DNA of 64,000 nucleotides. Source: Rheinheimera lutimaris (lineage in GTDB: Bacteria; Pseudomonadota; Gammaproteobacteria; Enterobacterales; Alteromonadaceae). Position 1 is the first letter of the stretch. Each line of letters opens with the position of its first letter. This document shows positions 9,851 through 18,941 of the stretch, piece by piece. The stretch covers positions 1 to 64,000 of the forward strand of contig NZ_JABSOD010000007.1 in the NCBI RefSeq assembly GCF_013283795.1, given 5' to 3'. The notes under the pieces were generated by a model. The model searched no databases, was not told the origin of the DNA, and was given only the letters and a program-made list of their open reading frames with translations. The translations under genes and the position numbers were made by a program.

Positions 9851-9880
9851 AAAACCCTAACCATTTGGTTAGGGTTTTTT
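9851..9880 (+). terminator. Terminator of the tRNA cluster
   Basis: Perfect 12-base stem AAAACCCTAACC / GGTTAGGGTTTT around loop ATTT, ending in six T. It sits immediately after the CCA of the last tRNA-Phe. Confidence 0.9.
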
Positions 9881-9984
9881 CGTTTAATAGCCGCTAAAAT
9901 CCGTTGTGTTGAAATAGGCAAGAGCCGGCTTCTTTGTTAAGCTCGGTGACGCCTATAATAACCAGAAACAGGAAGTCCGCGCAG

Positions 9985-12150
9985 ATGAAACATGTTTTAA
10001 GCATTCTTACCCTATCTTTACTGGCCGCTTGTGGCGGCGCCCCTGAAACCGACAGCGTAACCGAGCCAAACAGTATTACTATGACTGAAACTAAAAACGG
10101 CGCTATCAGCTATCCGCAAACTGCCAAAGGTGAGGTGGTTGACAGTTACTTTGAACAAAAAATTGCCGACCCGTACCGCTGGCTGGAAGATGACCGCAGC
10201 AGCGAAACCGAAGCCTGGGTAAAGGCGCAAAATAAAGTGACTTTTGATTATCTTGAGCAAATTCCATACCGCGAACAAATTAAGCAAAAGCTGGCGGCAT
10301 CATGGAATTATGAAAAAGTCAGCGCGCCGTTTAAAGAAGGTAAATATACCTACTTTTATAAGAACGACGGCCTGCAAAACCAGTATGTGTTGTACCGTCA
10401 GTTAGCTGATGGCACAAGCGAAGTGTTTTTAGACCCCAATACTTTTAGTGAAGACGGCACTACATCTCTGGCCGAAGTCAGCTTTTCTAAAGATGGTTCT
10501 AAACTGGCGTATTCCATTTCTGAAGGTGGCAGCGACTGGCGCAAAATTATCGTTATTGATGTTGAAACCAAGCAGCAATTGGAAACTGAACTGGTTGATG
10601 TAAAGTTCAGCGGTATCAGCTGGTTGGGCAACGAAGGGTTTTACTACTCCAGTTATGACAAACCGGATGGCAGTGAGCTGTCAGCCAAAACTGATCAGCA
10701 TAAGCTGTATTACCACAAGCTGGGCACAGCACAAAAAGACGACCCGGTAGTGTTTGGTGCTGTTGATGCAGAAAAACACCGTTATGTCGGTGCCACTGTT
10801 ACAGAAGATGACCGCTATCTGCTGATTTCTGCTGCGGTATCTACATCCGGCAATAAGTTGTTTTTAAAAGATTTGACCAAGCCGGATAGCGCCCTGGTTA
10901 CTATTTTGGACCACACCGGTTCTGATACCGACTTACTGGATAACGAAGGCAGTAAATTGTATCTGGTGACTAACCTTAATGCGCCGAATAAAAAAGTGGT
11001 AACAGTAGATGCGGTTAAGCCACAGCCAGAACATTGGGTTGATCTGATCCCGCACACCGACAATGTGTTAAGTGCCTCAACCGGCGCCGGCTATATTTTT
11101 GCCGAGTATATGGTTGATGCTATCGCCAAAGTGCAGCAATATGACTACAGCGGTAAACTGCTGCGTGATATCAGCTTGCCGGGCGTCGGTAGTGTGGGTG
11201 GTTTCAGTGGCAAAAAAGCTGACGATACGCTGTATTACACCTTTACCAACTACACCACTGCGCAAACCATATACAGTTTTGCACCGGCAACCGGCAGTTC
11301 AGAGGTTTACAGTAAGTCAGGCGCAGATTTTGACAGCAATAACTATGTGTCTGAACAGGTATTTTATAGCTCCAAAGACGGTACTAAAGTGCCGATGATT
11401 ATCAGCTATAAAAAGGGCTTAAAACGCGACGGCAGCAACCCGACTATTTTATACGGCTACGGTGGTTTTAACGTTAGCCTGACGCCGGGCTTCAGTATAC
11501 CGAACGCGGTATGGCTGGATATGGGCGGCGTATATGCTGTGCCAAATCTACGCGGTGGTGGTGAATACGGTAAAGCCTGGCATAGCGCCGGTACGCAGAT
11601 GCAAAAGCAAAACGTATTTGACGACTTTATCGCTGCCGCAGAATATCTGCAACAAGAGGGCTACACCTCAAAAGACAAGCTGGCCATTCGTGGTGGTTCA
11701 AATGGTGGTTTGCTGGTGGGCGCGGTAATGACACAACGGCCGGACCTGGTAAAAGTGGCGCTGCCGGCTGTGGGCGTGCTGGATATGCTGCGTTATCATA
11801 CCTTTACTGCCGGTGCAGGTTGGGCGTATGACTACGGCACCAGCGAGCAAAGCAAAGAAATGTTTGATTACCTGCTGGGTTACTCGCCGGTGCACAATGT
11901 TAAAGCCGGTGTGGCGCATCCGGCCACTATGGTGACCACGGCAGATCATGATGATCGTGTAGTACCGGCGCATTCGTTTAAATTTGCTGCTGAGTTGCAA
12001 GCGAAAGATGCCGGGGTTAACCCACAGCTTATCCGCATTGAAACCAATGCCGGTCACGGTGCCGGTACACCGGTATCAAAACAGATTGAGCAAATGGCCG
12101 ATATCTTCAGCTTTACCTTGTATAACATGGGTTATCAGCAACTGCCGTAA
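9985..12150 (+). CDS. Prolyl oligopeptidase, lipoprotein (peptidase S9A)
   Basis: 721 residues. A serine peptidase that cleaves short peptides after proline. The N-terminus is a lipoprotein signal with lipobox LAAC (Cys about residue 12), predicting a membrane-anchored periplasmic or outer-membrane form. A seven-bladed beta-propeller fills about residues 110-440 and an alpha/beta hydrolase domain follows. The triad is visible: GGSNGG with Ser572, DHDDRV with Asp near 656, and GHGAG with His691. The ATG at 9985 is chosen because it gives an intact signal peptide and is preceded by CAGGAAG; a frame 17 codons longer lacks both. It is a single gene between two terminators. The substrate in vivo is not deducible. 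Confidence 0.93.
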   Translation: MKHVLSILTLSLLAACGGAPETDSVTEPNSITMTETKNGAISYPQTAKGEVVDSYFEQKIADPYRWLEDDRSSETEAWVKAQNKVTFDYLEQIPYREQIKQKLAASWNYEKVSAPFKEGKYTYFYKNDGLQNQYVLYRQLADGTSEVFLDPNTFSEDGTTSLAEVSFSKDGSKLAYSISEGGSDWRKIIVIDVETKQQLETELVDVKFSGISWLGNEGFYYSSYDKPDGSELSAKTDQHKLYYHKLGTAQKDDPVVFGAVDAEKHRYVGATVTEDDRYLLISAAVSTSGNKLFLKDLTKPDSALVTILDHTGSDTDLLDNEGSKLYLVTNLNAPNKKVVTVDAVKPQPEHWVDLIPHTDNVLSASTGAGYIFAEYMVDAIAKVQQYDYSGKLLRDISLPGVGSVGGFSGKKADDTLYYTFTNYTTAQTIYSFAPATGSSEVYSKSGADFDSNNYVSEQVFYSSKDGTKVPMIISYKKGLKRDGSNPTILYGYGGFNVSLTPGFSIPNAVWLDMGGVYAVPNLRGGGEYGKAWHSAGTQMQKQNVFDDFIAAAEYLQQEGYTSKDKLAIRGGSNGGLLVGAVMTQRPDLVKVALPAVGVLDMLRYHTFTAGAGWAYDYGTSEQSKEMFDYLLGYSPVHNVKAGVAHPATMVTTADHDDRVVPAHSFKFAAELQAKDAGVNPQLIRIETNAGHGAGTPVSKQIEQMADIFSFTLYNMGYQQLP

Positions 12151-12167
12151 CCGGCGATTTGTTACCC

Positions 12168-12197
12168 AAAGCCCGCCTTTATGGCGGGTTTTGTTTT
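12168..12197 (+). terminator. Terminator after the prolyl oligopeptidase
   Basis: Stem CCCGCC / GGCGGG extended by flanking A-T pairs, loop TTTAT, followed by TTTTGTTTTT. It lies about 20 bases past the stop. Confidence 0.8.
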
Positions 12198-12363
12198 TCT
12201 GTAAAACAGCCATATTTATGTCACTGTTGTAAAGCAAAGCACTTCGTTTTACACTGCGTGCCCTTTTTTTAAATGTGCCGGCCACTGTTGCATGAACCCT
12301 ATAGCGGTTATGCTGGTCGCATCAGATATACAGACAAATAACTCAGGTGTCAGGAGCAGGACT

Positions 12364-13578
12364 ATGGCAAAAAAAGCAGTGATCCTGGTATTAGATAGCT
12401 TTGGTATCGGTTATGCGCCGGATGCAGAAGTATTTGGTGATGTCGGTGCCAATACTTTTGCCAGTATTGCCAAAGCGTTTCACGCTAAAACCGGCCGTCA
12501 ATTGGCGTTACCTAATCTGGCGCGGCTGGGATTAGTAAAAGCCGCTACCGCAGCGTCACAAGGCGTGCAGGCCGATATCGTTGACAGTAGCGATGTTGTC
12601 GGGGCTTATGGCTATGCCAGAGAGTTAAGCAGTGGTAAAGACACTCCCAGCGGTCACTGGGAGATAGCCGGCGTTCCGGTGTTGTTTGATTGGGGTTATT
12701 TTCATAACAAAACCGACAGCTTTCCGCCGGCATTAATAGACGAGCTGTGCCGGCGTACCGGTGTACCCGGCATCCTGGGTAACTGTCACGCGTCGGGTAC
12801 TGATATCCTGGTAAAGCTGGGTGACGAGCATATTAAAACCGGTAAGCCGATTTGCTATACCTCGGCAGACAGCGTATTTCAGGTAGCGGCACACGAAGAG
12901 CATTTTGGCTTGCAGAAGCTGCTGGATTTTTGTCTGGTAGCACGTGAATTGCTGGACGATTACAATATTGGCCGCGTTATCGCCAGGCCGTTTTTGGGCA
13001 ATAGTGCAACCAACTATGCCCGCACCGGCAACCGCCGGGATTATTCCGTGCTGCCGCCGGCGCCGACGGTGTTAGATAAACTTACCGCCGCTGGTGGTAG
13101 GGTGGTAAGCATTGGTAAGATCGCGGATATCTATGCGCATCAGGGGATTAGCGAAAGTCTGAAAGCCACCGGGCTTGAAGCACTGATTGATAAAACCCTG
13201 GCGCAAATGGCAGTGCAGGCTGACAAAAGTCTGGTGTTTACCAACCTGGTTGATTTTGATCAGAATTTTGGCCACCGCCGTGATCCTATTGGCTATGGTG
13301 AGGCGCTGGAATACTTTGACAGCCGCTTGCCGCAGCTGATGGCAGCTTGCGACAAAGACACGCTAATGCTGCTGACTGCCGACCATGGCTGTGACCCAAC
13401 CTGGCCCGGCACCGAGCATACCCGTGAATATATTCCGGTATTAGCCTATACCCCAGGCATGCGGGGCACCGACTTAGGTGAGCGGATGAGCTTTGCCGAT
13501 ATCGGCCAAACACTGGCTGACTATTTTACGCTGGACGCTATGGCGTACGGCGATTCCTTTTTGCATAAAATTAACTAA
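12364..13578 (+). CDS. deoB: Phosphopentomutase
   Basis: Interconverts ribose-1-phosphate (or deoxyribose-1-phosphate) with the 5-phosphate, linking nucleoside breakdown to the pentose phosphate pathway. 404 residues from the ATG preceded by CAGGAGCAGG (E. coli 407); the longer frame is not supported. Alkaline-phosphatase-superfamily features: an N-terminal [16 protein letters not shown] metal block, the catalytic-threonine region NTFASI, a DTPSGHWE segment near residue 95, and the C-terminal metal motifs [18 protein letters not shown]. It precedes deoD by nine bases, so the two are almost surely co-transcribed. No deoA or deoC is in the window. Confidence 0.96.
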   Translation: MAKKAVILVLDSFGIGYAPDAEVFGDVGANTFASIAKAFHAKTGRQLALPNLARLGLVKAATAASQGVQADIVDSSDVVGAYGYARELSSGKDTPSGHWEIAGVPVLFDWGYFHNKTDSFPPALIDELCRRTGVPGILGNCHASGTDILVKLGDEHIKTGKPICYTSADSVFQVAAHEEHFGLQKLLDFCLVARELLDDYNIGRVIARPFLGNSATNYARTGNRRDYSVLPPAPTVLDKLTAAGGRVVSIGKIADIYAHQGISESLKATGLEALIDKTLAQMAVQADKSLVFTNLVDFDQNFGHRRDPIGYGEALEYFDSRLPQLMAACDKDTLMLLTADHGCDPTWPGTEHTREYIPVLAYTPGMRGTDLGERMSFADIGQTLADYFTLDAMAYGDSFLHKIN

Positions 13579-13587
13579 GAGATTGAT

Positions 13588-14289
13588 ATGGCTACTCCGC
13601 ATATTCATGCGCCAGAGGGCGCGTTTGCTGAAACAGTTTTAATGCCGGGCGACCCGCTGCGGGCAAAACACATTGCCGAAACCTTTTTAACTGATGCGGT
13701 GTGTGTAAACACCGTGCGCAATATGTTTGGCTACACCGGTACCTACAAAGGTAAGCCGGTTAGCGTGCTGGGCTCCGGCATGGGTATTCCTTCGATGTCG
13801 ATTTATGCCACTGAGCTGGTAAAGTTTTATGGCGTAAAAAACATTATCCGTATCGGCTCCTGTGGTGGCTTGCCACTGGACGTTAAAGTACGTGATGTGG
13901 TTATTGGTATGGGCGCAAGCACCGACTCCAACGTTAACCGTAACCGGTTAGCCGGGATGGATTTTGCCGCTATGGCCAGCTTTGAGTTATTGGAAAAAGC
14001 GGTAGCTGCTGCCCGCGCAAAAAATATAAACGTTAAAGTAGGTAATGTGTTTACCTCTGACTTGTTTTACAACCCAAGCGAAACCCTGTTTGATACCTTA
14101 GAGAAATACGGCGTGCTGGCGGTAGAAATGGAGGCCGCCGGTTTATACGGCGTGGCAGCGGAATACGGTATCAATGCGCTGGCTATCTTTACGGTAAGCG
14201 ATCACATCCGTACCGGCGAAGCTTTAAGCGCTGAACTGCGCCAGAACAGCTTTAATGAAATGGTTGAAGTAGCCCTGGGCTGCTTATAA
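13588..14289 (+). CDS. deoD: Purine nucleoside phosphorylase DeoD-type
   Basis: Phosphorolyses purine (deoxy)nucleosides to free base and (deoxy)ribose-1-phosphate, the substrate of DeoB encoded just upstream. 233 residues (E. coli 239). Family features: [23 protein letters not shown] at the start containing the phosphate-binding [23 protein letters not shown], and [13 protein letters not shown], which contacts ribose. The conserved catalytic aspartate lies in TVSDHI near residue 205. Spacing to deoB is nine bases and to gpt 31 bases, so a salvage operon is likely. Confidence 0.96.
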   Translation: MATPHIHAPEGAFAETVLMPGDPLRAKHIAETFLTDAVCVNTVRNMFGYTGTYKGKPVSVLGSGMGIPSMSIYATELVKFYGVKNIIRIGSCGGLPLDVKVRDVVIGMGASTDSNVNRNRLAGMDFAAMASFELLEKAVAAARAKNINVKVGNVFTSDLFYNPSETLFDTLEKYGVLAVEMEAAGLYGVAAEYGINALAIFTVSDHIRTGEALSAELRQNSFNEMVEVALGCL

Positions 14290-14320
14290 TTTTCAATTAA
14301 CCGAGTTGCAGGAACCCCTG

Positions 14321-14791
14321 ATGTCCTTATCCACTAATAAAATGTTTTATGTGTCGTGGGAAGCGTTTCACCGTGCCACCAAAGAGCTGGCACATCAGTT
14401 GCTGGGGCATGATTATAACGCCATAGTGGCGGTAAGCCGCGGTGGTTTGGTGCCGGCTGCAATCCTGGCGCGTGAGTTAAATATCCGTGTGGTAGACAGT
14501 ATTTGTGTGGCCAGTTATGAGCATGATAAACAAGGCAGCTTAAGCATTTTAAAAGATGCCAGCCTGGCAGACTCAGAGAAATTACTGATTGTGGATGACC
14601 TGGTAGATACCGGTGAAACCGCCAGGGCGCTGCGTGAACATTTCCCCAAGGCCTGCTTTGTTACCGTGTATGCCAAGCCACAAGGTAAGCCTTTGGTGGA
14701 TAAGTACATAACAGACATTGAGCAGGATACCTGGATCCAACTGCCGTGGGATATGGAACTGGCATATAGCAAGCCATTGGCTGAGAAGTAA
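14321..14791 (+). CDS. gpt: Xanthine-guanine phosphoribosyltransferase
   Basis: Transfers phosphoribosyl from PRPP to xanthine, guanine or hypoxanthine, recapturing bases released by DeoD. 156 residues from the ATG preceded by CAGGA (E. coli Gpt 152). Landmarks: IVAVSRGGLVPAAILARELNIR near residue 40, the PRPP motif LLIVDDLVDTGETA near residue 90, and PQDTW-like IEQDTWIQLPWDM near the C-terminus. The sequence tracks E. coli Gpt closely, so Gpt is preferred over the Gram-positive Xpt. A structured RNA element follows directly. Confidence 0.93.
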   Translation: MSLSTNKMFYVSWEAFHRATKELAHQLLGHDYNAIVAVSRGGLVPAAILARELNIRVVDSICVASYEHDKQGSLSILKDASLADSEKLLIVDDLVDTGETARALREHFPKACFVTVYAKPQGKPLVDKYITDIEQDTWIQLPWDMELAYSKPLAEK

Positions 14792-14807
14792 ATAAACACA
14801 AGGCTGA

Positions 14808-14905
14808 GAGTCGGATTGCCCTAAGCTAACCGTTGAAGCCCCGGACGGGCTGAGACGAGCCCCCAGGGATGGGTTTACGGCGTGTTGGCGTGGGCAATCC
14901 GGCTC
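14808..14905 (+). ncRNA. Structured RNA element A, twoAYGGAY-like
   Basis: A three-helix junction can be drawn. P1: 14808-14821 with 14892-14905, 14 pairs including one G-U. P2: AGCCC/GGGCT (14837-14841, 14847-14851), loop CGGAC. P3: CCC/GGG (14862-14864, 14871-14873), loop AGGGAT. It shares the blocks AACCGTTGAA and GGATGGGTTTACGGCGTGTTG with element B at 15793, while helix sequences differ by compensatory changes. The two-hairpin layout recalls the Rfam twoAYGGAY motif, though the two loops here are imperfect matches. It lies between gpt and the deaminase; function unknown. Confidence 0.6.
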
Positions 14906-14936
14906 GTTTGCTGGCAGCAGATGTTTTGGAGTAATA

Positions 14937-15506
14937 ATGACAGCAGTACAACAATTAACGCTTAACTTGCCGGCGTGGATTAACGACGTAGTCGACTGGC
15001 AGAAAGTGTATCAAAGCGACGATGAAAAAATGGCCCTGGCTGTTGAGCTGTCAAAGCAGAATGTGCTGCGCGGCACCGGCGGCCCGTTTGGCAGTGCTAT
15101 TTTTGACTGCACCAGCGGTAAGTTAGTTAGTGTAGGCGTAAACCGGGTAATGCCACTGCATAACTCTACCGCACACGGCGAAATGATGGCGATTATGCTG
15201 GCTGAGCAAAGCATACAGAGCTTTAGTTTGTCAGCCGATGGTGTTAAGCGTGAGCTGTTCACCTCGTGCGAGCCTTGCGCTATGTGTTTAGGCGGCACGC
15301 TCTGGAGCGGCGTTAAGCGTTTAGTGTGCGCCGCGACGGCAGAAGACGCCCGTGCTATCGGCTTCGATGAAGGCCCGGTGTATGACAGCAGCTATGACTA
15401 TCTTACCAATGCCGGTGTTGAAGTGGTTAAGTTGGTGCAACGCGATGCGGCTAACAATGTGCTGCAAAGCTATGTAAATGGTGGCGGGGCTATTTACAAC
15501 GGTTAG
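14937..15506 (+). CDS. Nucleoside/guanine deaminase-like CDA-fold protein
   Basis: 189 residues of the zinc-dependent cytidine deaminase superfamily. The zinc site is HGEM (in place of the usual HAE) near residue 80 plus SCEPCAMCLGG near residue 106. GGPFGSAIFD near residue 44 is typical of guanine deaminase / tRNA-deaminase relatives. The purine-salvage context (deoB, deoD, gpt) favours a free base or nucleoside such as guanine as substrate; this is inference. ATG is preceded by TTTTGGAG. It is followed by a strong hairpin terminator shared with the convergent VF530 gene. It could also be a related nucleotide deaminase. Confidence 0.85.
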   Translation: MTAVQQLTLNLPAWINDVVDWQKVYQSDDEKMALAVELSKQNVLRGTGGPFGSAIFDCTSGKLVSVGVNRVMPLHNSTAHGEMMAIMLAEQSIQSFSLSADGVKRELFTSCEPCAMCLGGTLWSGVKRLVCAATAEDARAIGFDEGPVYDSSYDYLTNAGVEVVKLVQRDAANNVLQSYVNGGGAIYNG

Positions 15507-15509
15507 ACG

Positions 15510-15544
15510 AAAAGCTGTATCAGCTTTGCTGATACAGCTTTTTT
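15510..15544. terminator. Bidirectional terminator overlapping the VF530 stop
   Basis: A 12-base perfect stem AAGCTGTATCAG / CTGATACAGCTT (15512-15523, 15529-15540) with loop CTTTG and six T on the plus strand. On the minus strand the flank gives TTTT after the stem. The hairpin encodes the last residues and the stop of the convergent VF530 gene, so that gene ends inside its own terminator. Confidence 0.85.
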
Positions 15545-15744
15545 GCCACATATAACTCTTCCACTTTTTGTCGTGCCCACGGCGTTTTGCGCAGAAATTT
15601 CAGGCTGCTTTTAACCGATGGGTCGATTTTAAAGCAGTTGATATCTATTTGCTGTGCCAGAGCCGGCCAGCCAAAGTGATCTACCAGTGCGGTAACGATT
15701 TGCTCCAGCGTAACACCGTGCAGCGGGTTCTTCGGTTGAGACAT
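15520..15744 (-). CDS. VF530 family (DUF2132) small protein
   Basis: 74 residues, the whole of the VF530/DUF2132 domain. Diagnostic stretches are [38 protein letters not shown] and [12 protein letters not shown]. The Vibrio fischeri member has a solved structure and is thought to bind DNA, but the biological role is unknown. ATG follows AAGGAACAGAC. The gene stands alone on the minus strand, ending inside the shared terminator, with RNA element B immediately upstream of it on the opposite strand. Confidence 0.88.
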   Translation of the reverse strand: MSQPKNPLHGVTLEQIVTALVDHFGWPALAQQIDINCFKIDPSVKSSLKFLRKTPWARQKVEELYVAKKLYQQS

Positions 15745-15792
15745 GTCTGTTCCTTAATTAAATAAAATCAGACACTTTATGATTTCAAGCAG

Positions 15793-15903
15793 GAATCGAC
15801 TTGCGCTAAGTCAACCGTTGAAGGCATGGATGCCTGAGTCGAGCCCCCATGGATGGGTTTACGGCGTGTTGATGTGGGCAAGCCGGTTCATGCCAGAACC
15901 GGC
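15793..15903 (+). ncRNA. Structured RNA element B, twoAYGGAY-like
   Basis: P1 pairs 15793-15806 with 15876-15889 (two mismatches). P2 is AGGC/GCCT (15822-15825, 15832-15835) with loop ATGGAT. P3 is CCC/GGG (15846-15848, 15855-15857) with loop ATGGAT. Two ATGGAT terminal loops fit the definition of the Rfam twoAYGGAY motif, from memory. A following GCCGGTTC/GAACCGGC hairpin uses the 3' half of P1 (15882-15889, 15896-15903), an alternative fold. It lies between two minus-strand genes while itself running on the plus strand, so it is not an obvious 5' leader of either. Confidence 0.65.
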
Positions 15904-15920
15904 CACCAATCGTCAAGTTG

Positions 15921-16928
15921 TTATAAACGCTCTAATACCGCAGCGGTAAAGTCGGTAGTGCCGAAGCTGCCGCCTAAATCACGCGTGGTACGGTCGCCAC
16001 TGGCGATAACATCAGCCAGAGCACTGCGGATCTTCTCTGCTTTGTCCTGCATACCTAAGTATTCCAGCATTTGAATAGATGCCAGGATCACTGAGCTCGG
16101 GTTAGCCAGGTTTTTACCGGCGATATCCGGTGCGCTGCCGTGAACTGCTTCGAAAATAGCACAATCTGCACCGATATTGGCGCCAGGTGCCATACCTAAA
16201 CCACCGACTAAACCGGCACATAAATCCGATAAGATATCGCCAAACAGATTAGTTGTTACAATAACGTCGAACTGCTGCGGGTTCATTACCAACTGCATAC
16301 AGGCGTTATCGACAATCATTTCCTGCGCTTCAATATCCGGGTAACGGGTTGCCACTTCACGCGCCGTTTTCAGGAATAAACCTGAGGTTGATTTCAGGAT
16401 ATTCGCCTTGTGCACAATAGTTACTTTTTTACGCTTTTCGCGACGTGCGGTTTCAAAAGCGAATACGGCAATGCGCTCGGCACCCTCTTTGGTCACGATA
16501 CTGGTGGCTTCGGCTACCATGCCATCAGCTGATACTACCTGGCCATGGCCGGAGTACATGCCTTCAGTGTTTTCACGGATAGTGATAATGTCGATATTCT
16601 CGTAACGTGCTTTAGTGCCCTTAAAAGAAATGACCGGCCGCACGTTTGAATACAGGTTGAATTTTTTCCGCAGGGTTACGTTAATAGAGGTAAAGCCGTC
16701 GCCTACCGGAGTAGTCAGCGGGCCTTTTAACGTGATTTTATTACGCGCTATAGCATCCAATGTGGCTTGCGGTAATAACTCACCGGTTTTTTCCAGTGCC
16801 GTTAAACCGGCATCGACGTATTCATAGTCGAAGTCACAGCCAACTTTATTTAATACTTCAATGGCGGCTTCAACGATACTCGGGCCTATGCCATCGCCTT
16901 TAATGACAGTAATAATTTGCTTGCTCAT
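15921..16928 (-). CDS. Isocitrate dehydrogenase, short eukaryote-like (probably NAD-dependent) type
   Basis: 335 residues of the isocitrate/isopropylmalate dehydrogenase family. It oxidatively decarboxylates isocitrate to 2-oxoglutarate in the TCA cycle. It is much shorter than E. coli Icd (416) and resembles mitochondrial NAD-IDH subunits and the Shewanella NAD-annotated enzyme. Motifs: IKGDGIGPS at the start, RENTEGMYSGHG near residue 118, the metal-binding NLFGDILSDLCAG near residue 230, and FEAVHGSAPDIAGKNLANP near 265. Cofactor choice cannot be proven by eye. ATG follows AAGGACC. It competes with AceA, also in this window, for isocitrate. A possible promoter lies at 16994-17022. Confidence 0.92.
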   Translation of the reverse strand: MSKQIITVIKGDGIGPSIVEAAIEVLNKVGCDFDYEYVDAGLTALEKTGELLPQATLDAIARNKITLKGPLTTPVGDGFTSINVTLRKKFNLYSNVRPVISFKGTKARYENIDIITIRENTEGMYSGHGQVVSADGMVAEATSIVTKEGAERIAVFAFETARREKRKKVTIVHKANILKSTSGLFLKTAREVATRYPDIEAQEMIVDNACMQLVMNPQQFDVIVTTNLFGDILSDLCAGLVGGLGMAPGANIGADCAIFEAVHGSAPDIAGKNLANPSSVILASIQMLEYLGMQDKAEKIRSALADVIASGDRTTRDLGGSFGTTDFTAAVLERL

Positions 16929-16993
16929 CGGGGGTCCTTAGCTGTCGTAATTATTCGGAAAGAGGGCCTCTGGCGGGCCTGAAAACGGCGCAG

Positions 16994-17022
16994 AATATAG
17001 CATTTTTCGGCCCAAAGCGCCA
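16994..17022 (-). promoter_or_regulatory. Probable extended -10 promoter of isocitrate dehydrogenase
   Basis: On the minus strand TGCTATATT forms an extended -10 (hexamer at 16994-16999), with a poor -35 (TGGCGC) 17 bases further up. It lies about 65 bases before the start codon. Confidence 0.45.
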
Positions 17023-17091
17023 GTTTGGTACAGTTTTACTGCAGTTATCGACGTTATACGCACTATAAAGCCGGTGAATGTTGTAATAAAA

Positions 17092-18522
17092 CTACAATGT
17101 TAACTCTAACGGGTAATAGCAATGGCTGCCGGCCAGCACGTGTTGCAGCCAGTTATCGCTGTCGGCAGTGAGCTGCAGTGGTCGCTGTGCCAGGTTGAGT
17201 ACACGTGGCAGGGTGTCAGCTTTATGCGGGCTAAACAGGCTAAGGCTGCTGTGCCAGGCCAGCAGTAATGCCAGAGTGTGGTTGTCTGCGGCTACGGAGT
17301 CGCCGCTAAGGCTTTGCAGCCATTGCTGAGCCGGTTTTACCCACTGTTGCAGTTGGTAGTGCTGCAGCAATGTACTCAGCCGGCTGGCACAAGTGGGGTC
17401 TTGCGTGTAACAGCGCAGGTCAATAGTGCTTTGTATGCCTTGTGTGGTACGCCGCAGCAGGCCGGTAGTGTAGGCGGCTTCGCTGAACCATAGCGGGCTG
17501 CACAAACACAGCGCAATAGTACGGCATTGCGGCAATGACAATTGCAATGTGGGCAGCAAATATAACGCCTGCGCCATACAGAAACTGAACTGATGTAATA
17601 ACGCCTGTGCCGGCTGCTGCAGCTCTGCCAGATTGGCCTGTAATTCTGCTTCGGCCAGAATATAGGGTAATTGTTCACGTCCTATCAGATTCAGTGCCAG
17701 GCGCAGATCCGTAATAGGTTGCTGTTGCCGGTTCAGCTCTGTCGCCAGCGCCAGTACCGGCGCTGACAGCGTCACAGTTTGCCCCAGATAAAGCACCAGC
17801 TGTTTGGTGTCGGCATCACACATGCGGTGAAACTGTGACATTGCGGCTAAGTCGGTGCTGTCAGACAGCTGAATGCTATTTAACGCCGGCTGTAATAAGC
17901 GTTGCAGCAACTGCAACTCATAATCACTTTTCGTCAACGCAATACGCCGGCCTATGCTTTGTCGCAGCGATGCGACAGATGCAATGTTGTCGCGGCACAG
18001 ATATTCACATTGCGTCAGCAGCAGGCTTAGCGGATTTTGTTGCCAGAGCGCAATATTACGCTCTGCCGGGTAGCAGGCTGCCAGCAACGTTGTTACCGCT
18101 GCGGCTTGCGGCACTGCCTGCAATAACTTTGCCGCCAGCAGAGCAGGGTAGGGCTGTAACTTGGCGAACTGCGCCGCTTGCGGCAGATGTTTGGCCAGCG
18201 CCGCACAAAAGCCGGCGCTCAGTAGCAAGCGGCAAACCTTAGCCGGCCAGCGGTAATGCTGAGCAAACCATAACAGCAACTCTGTTGCTTGCAAGGCTGC
18301 AGGCAATGCGGCGTTGTGCAGCAAGGTGGCGGTAACAGCCGGCATGTCAGTCGGGTCTGCAGCGGTATCATCTGTCTGAGCTTCTGCAATAACCAGGCGT
18401 TGTACTGCAAGTTGCCGGCTTAGTGTCAGCAAAAGAGTGATATCTGTTGTATTGCCAAGCTGAGCAACGCTGTGTTGCCATAAGTGTTGGTATTGCTGCA
18501 AGGCAGGGTTGTCAGCCGGCAT
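17092..18522 (-). CDS. Protein of unknown function, Leu/Ala/Gln-rich, possible divergent HDOD domain
   Basis: 476 residues, not recognised. The composition is dominated by Leu, Ala and Gln, with no signal peptide and no clear membrane helix. It is predicted largely alpha-helical. Residues about 250-330 contain APVLALATELNRQQ followed by ITDLRLALNLIGREQLPYIL, which resembles the helices of HDOD signalling domains; this is weak inference. The ATG at 18522 overlaps the end of the upstream DUF3192 gene by 11 bases, so the two are probably translated from one mRNA with xni and ppnN. A TTG four codons earlier is the alternative start. Its fast-evolving look suggests a lineage-specific accessory protein. 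Confidence 0.6.
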   Translation of the reverse strand: MPADNPALQQYQHLWQHSVAQLGNTTDITLLLTLSRQLAVQRLVIAEAQTDDTAADPTDMPAVTATLLHNAALPAALQATELLLWFAQHYRWPAKVCRLLLSAGFCAALAKHLPQAAQFAKLQPYPALLAAKLLQAVPQAAAVTTLLAACYPAERNIALWQQNPLSLLLTQCEYLCRDNIASVASLRQSIGRRIALTKSDYELQLLQRLLQPALNSIQLSDSTDLAAMSQFHRMCDADTKQLVLYLGQTVTLSAPVLALATELNRQQQPITDLRLALNLIGREQLPYILAEAELQANLAELQQPAQALLHQFSFCMAQALYLLPTLQLSLPQCRTIALCLCSPLWFSEAAYTTGLLRRTTQGIQSTIDLRCYTQDPTCASRLSTLLQHYQLQQWVKPAQQWLQSLSGDSVAADNHTLALLLAWHSSLSLFSPHKADTLPRVLNLAQRPLQLTADSDNWLQHVLAGSHCYYPLELTL

Positions 18523-18919
18523 TCTTAGCTGCAATTACCTGATATTGCGTTACGGCAGGTTCGCCCAGCGCAATTAAACGACGGTTTTTAAACAGCAGTG
18601 CCGTGCATTCATCTGCGGTGGTAATGCCGTCGGCTACACTGCGGTGGGTGCGGTAATATAGCAGCTGATACACGGTATTATTTTGTTGCAATGCGCTGGT
18701 GATATCCGGGCTGCCCAAGCGTTGCAGCACGTCATCTTGCTGAATATTGGCGGTGGTACTGTAGCTGCTGATAATTTTATGATTAAACACTTCGCGGTCT
18801 ACCCAGCTCATTTGCTCAACATCGTCCTGGTACCAGAACAATACTGCCAGCGTCAGTAGCAGATAAATCCCGAGCCCGGACAAAAAGAATGTCAGCTTAC
18901 GGGAACGGATAGATGGCAT
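18512..18919 (-). CDS. DUF3192 protein, membrane-anchored
   Basis: 135 residues. One hydrophobic helix near the N-terminus (LTFFLSGLGIYLLLTLAVLFW, about residues 9-29) predicts an inner-membrane anchor with the domain outside. The C-terminal DUF3192 domain shows LQRLGSPDI, LLYYRTHR, a conserved DECTALLF and NRRLIALGE. A second member at 25861 shares GTPD, LFYRTHH, EECTPLIF and NRLTGWG but carries a lipobox. The start is the ATG preceded by GGAGG (11-base spacing), which avoids overlap with xni; longer frames lack a ribosome site. Function unknown; the fold may be similar to SmpA/OmlA-type lipoproteins. Confidence 0.75.
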   Translation of the reverse strand: MPSIRSRKLTFFLSGLGIYLLLTLAVLFWYQDDVEQMSWVDREVFNHKIISSYSTTANIQQDDVLQRLGSPDITSALQQNNTVYQLLYYRTHRSVADGITTADECTALLFKNRRLIALGEPAVTQYQVIAAKNAG

Positions 18920-18941
18920 AAGGTGCGGCGCCTCCGTTCTA

